From the NCBI RefSeq assembly GCF_001423845.1, contig NZ_LMPM01000001.1, positions 905,492 to 969,491 of the forward strand: a DNA stretch of 64,000 nt, written 5' to 3'. Positions 63,045 to 64,000 of the stretch are shown one piece after another. Both the position numbers and the translations under genes were made by a program. The notes beneath the pieces are model-generated. The model was given only the letters and a program-made list of their open reading frames with translations, was not told the DNA's origin and did no database searches. Position 1 is the stretch's first letter. The number at the start of each line of letters is the position of its first letter. Source of the DNA: Sphingomonas sp. Leaf357. GTDB taxonomy: Bacteria > Pseudomonadota > Alphaproteobacteria > Sphingomonadales > Sphingomonadaceae.

Positions 63045-63212
63045 CTAGGGGCGGGCTACACTCTTCGGCTCTTCACCGCGAGCCCGCCGTTCGTACTCCT
63101 CAGCCATTTCGCGGTGAATCCGGCTGATCGCCACGTCAGTGGCGGCGGCCTCTTTCTCACGGCATTCGTGCGCCCGCCGAGCAAAATACGCGCGATCCTG
63201 ATCGTCGAACAT
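63045..63212 (-). CDS. Small conserved-looking protein (55 aa)
   Basis: The minus strand encodes MFDDQDRAYFARRAHECREK, then TDVAISRIHREMAEEYERRA and a basic end. This DxDRAYFxRRAxxE ... HxxxAxxYxxRA pattern recurs in small sphingomonad proteins of unknown function. It lies 31 bp upstream of the DUF1810 gene on the same strand. Confidence 0.6.
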   Translation of the reverse strand: MFDDQDRAYFARRAHECREKEAAATDVAISRIHREMAEEYERRARGEEPKSVARP

Positions 63213-63734
63213 TCCGGTCCCCACATACAGTTACGGTGCGGGCTCAATTACTTACTCCGATTGTGGCTCGTCAAGCTGCCGACCCAAATCACGCACGTTC
63301 AGGCTAAGGCGCGGCTCACTCGAGGCAACGAGTCAATCTGGGGTCCACGGTGTCGGAAAAGGGTTGAACGTCGGCCTTTCTGGCGGAAAGCGTCTGTCCG
63401 CTTTGAAGCACGAGACGGCAAAAGCCGTCAGACCACAACCGGCCTTTTCATATTCAGCCACCTTCACACAACGGCGCTGTCTACACAGACCGCAGGCGAT
63501 GACTTGTCTTCGGACCTATCCCACGCGAGCCTGCCGGGTACCCGGCTCGAACGCTACGAAGTGCCGGCCCGCGCTGTGAGGCAAAGCCGCCCATGGCGCG
63601 AGATAGGTCCTGAGAACCATCTGATCGACCGGTGCGCCGTACCAAAAAAAGTCACCGCTAACCGGCGAACGAAGGGAGTAACCGTTTAGAAAGCCGGTCG
63701 CATCGTCGAACGGAAGCCCGGCGGGACCGCACTT
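63213..63734. other. Region without a recognised gene
   Basis: About 520 bp. It contains a short hairpin GACGGC-AAAA-GCCGTC (63414-63429). Open frames in it have unbalanced composition and no recognisable domain. Confidence 0.4.
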
Positions 63735-63902
63735 TTGGTCGCCGCCTCCGACGTGCTAGCGCTGCTCGGCAATGCGAAAACGCACAACATCATCGCCGCA
63801 GCTATGATCCTGTATCTCATCGGATTGCACAGTAATGCACTAGCCGAACCTCCGCTATCGGGAACGCCGAAGCAGACCCGCTATGACCGGGTCTGGTGGT
63901 AA
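63735..63902 (+). CDS. Possible small protein (55 aa), low confidence
   Basis: An open frame from TTG 63735 reads LVAASDVLALLGNAKTHNII, then a hydrophobic AAAMILYLIGLHSNALA, and ends TRYDRVWW with TAA at 63900. A hydrophobic core followed by ALA resembles a signal or membrane segment. No family recognised and no good ribosome site. Confidence 0.25.
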   Translation: MVAASDVLALLGNAKTHNIIAAAMILYLIGLHSNALAEPPLSGTPKQTRYDRVWW

Positions 63903-64000
63903 GCAGACGGTCACTGGACTGGGTCGACCACCGTGTCGGCCTTAGGCTGAGCGGTCGCAAGTGCCTTTTCAAAGCGAGTTAGCAGAAGCGCGTTTACTGC

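Noticed and set aside
62961..63689. 242-aa plus-strand open frame
   Set aside because: Mixed, low-information composition, overlaps the start of DUF1810 and the convincing 55-aa minus-strand frame at 63045; no domain seen.
1..64000. CRISPR arrays, rRNA and tRNA genes
   Set aside because: No regularly spaced direct repeats and no recognisable rRNA or tRNA sequence were found by reading; a dedicated scan could still find a tRNA.

Overview
The window reads as a GC-rich alphaproteobacterial replicon, most likely from a sphingomonad (Sphingomonas, Sphingobium or Novosphingobium type). This is inferred from the mix of a TonB-dependent receptor, a NodT/OprM-type RND operon, the DUF3489/DUF2924/serine-recombinase cassette, a DUF6894 protein, a DUF1810 protein and the codon style. 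No rRNA or tRNA gene was recognised. The gene content (two defence modules, a serine-recombinase cassette, traces of four insertion sequences and a catabolic cluster) suggests a plasmid or genomic island rather than core chromosome.

Layout. 0.1-3.3 kb: a type II restriction-modification block with four overlapping genes: Vsr, cytosine-C5 methyltransferase, an Eco29kI-family GIY-YIG nuclease and an HNH protein. 3.4-8.9 kb: redox and stress genes (LysR regulator, azoreductase, NADPH-reductase-like protein, pirin, YceI, MarR regulator, GST). 8.9-17 kb: a partly decayed stretch with an IS5-type remnant, a DnaQ-like exonuclease with a BRCT-like tail, an MsrB-MsrA fusion with a frameshifted end, a hybrid histidine kinase, a short-chain dehydrogenase remnant, a frameshifted DUF892 ferritin-like gene and an alpha/beta hydrolase. 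17.1-18.2 kb: a DUF3606-hemerythrin protein. 18.6-23.2 kb: a very GC-rich three-gene operon encoding an MBL-fold protein, an E2-E1-JAB triple fusion and a patatin-like phospholipase. It resembles the ancillary and effector parts of type II CBASS but has no CD-NTase, and it is the most interesting locus here. 23.4-30.1 kb: a small conserved ORF, then an RND efflux operon with a divergent TetR regulator. 30.4-33.1 kb: a serine-recombinase cassette. 33.25-33.94 kb: a broken IS481-family element.

33.9-59.3 kb is a catabolic cluster of about twenty genes. It holds a TonB receptor, a Baeyer-Villiger-type flavin monooxygenase, two acyl-CoA synthetases, three acyl-CoA dehydrogenases (one close to glutaryl-CoA dehydrogenase), two enoyl-CoA hydratases, four dehydrogenase/reductase genes (three SDRs and one D-2-hydroxyacid dehydrogenase), an OYE-family reductase, hydrolases, an MFS carrier and an IclR regulator. 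The gene set fits uptake of a hydrophobic, probably cyclic substrate, oxygenation or lactone formation, hydrolysis, CoA activation and beta-oxidation. The substrate cannot be read from the sequence. Similar AT-rich motifs lie in several intergenic spaces of the cluster and may be IclR sites. The cluster is bounded by transposase remnants that abut the stop codons of its outermost genes.

59.3-64 kb: IS6-family remnant, small hypothetical genes, strong hairpins, an apparently intact IS6-family element that has cut off an AlkB-like gene, a DUF1810 gene and small ORFs.
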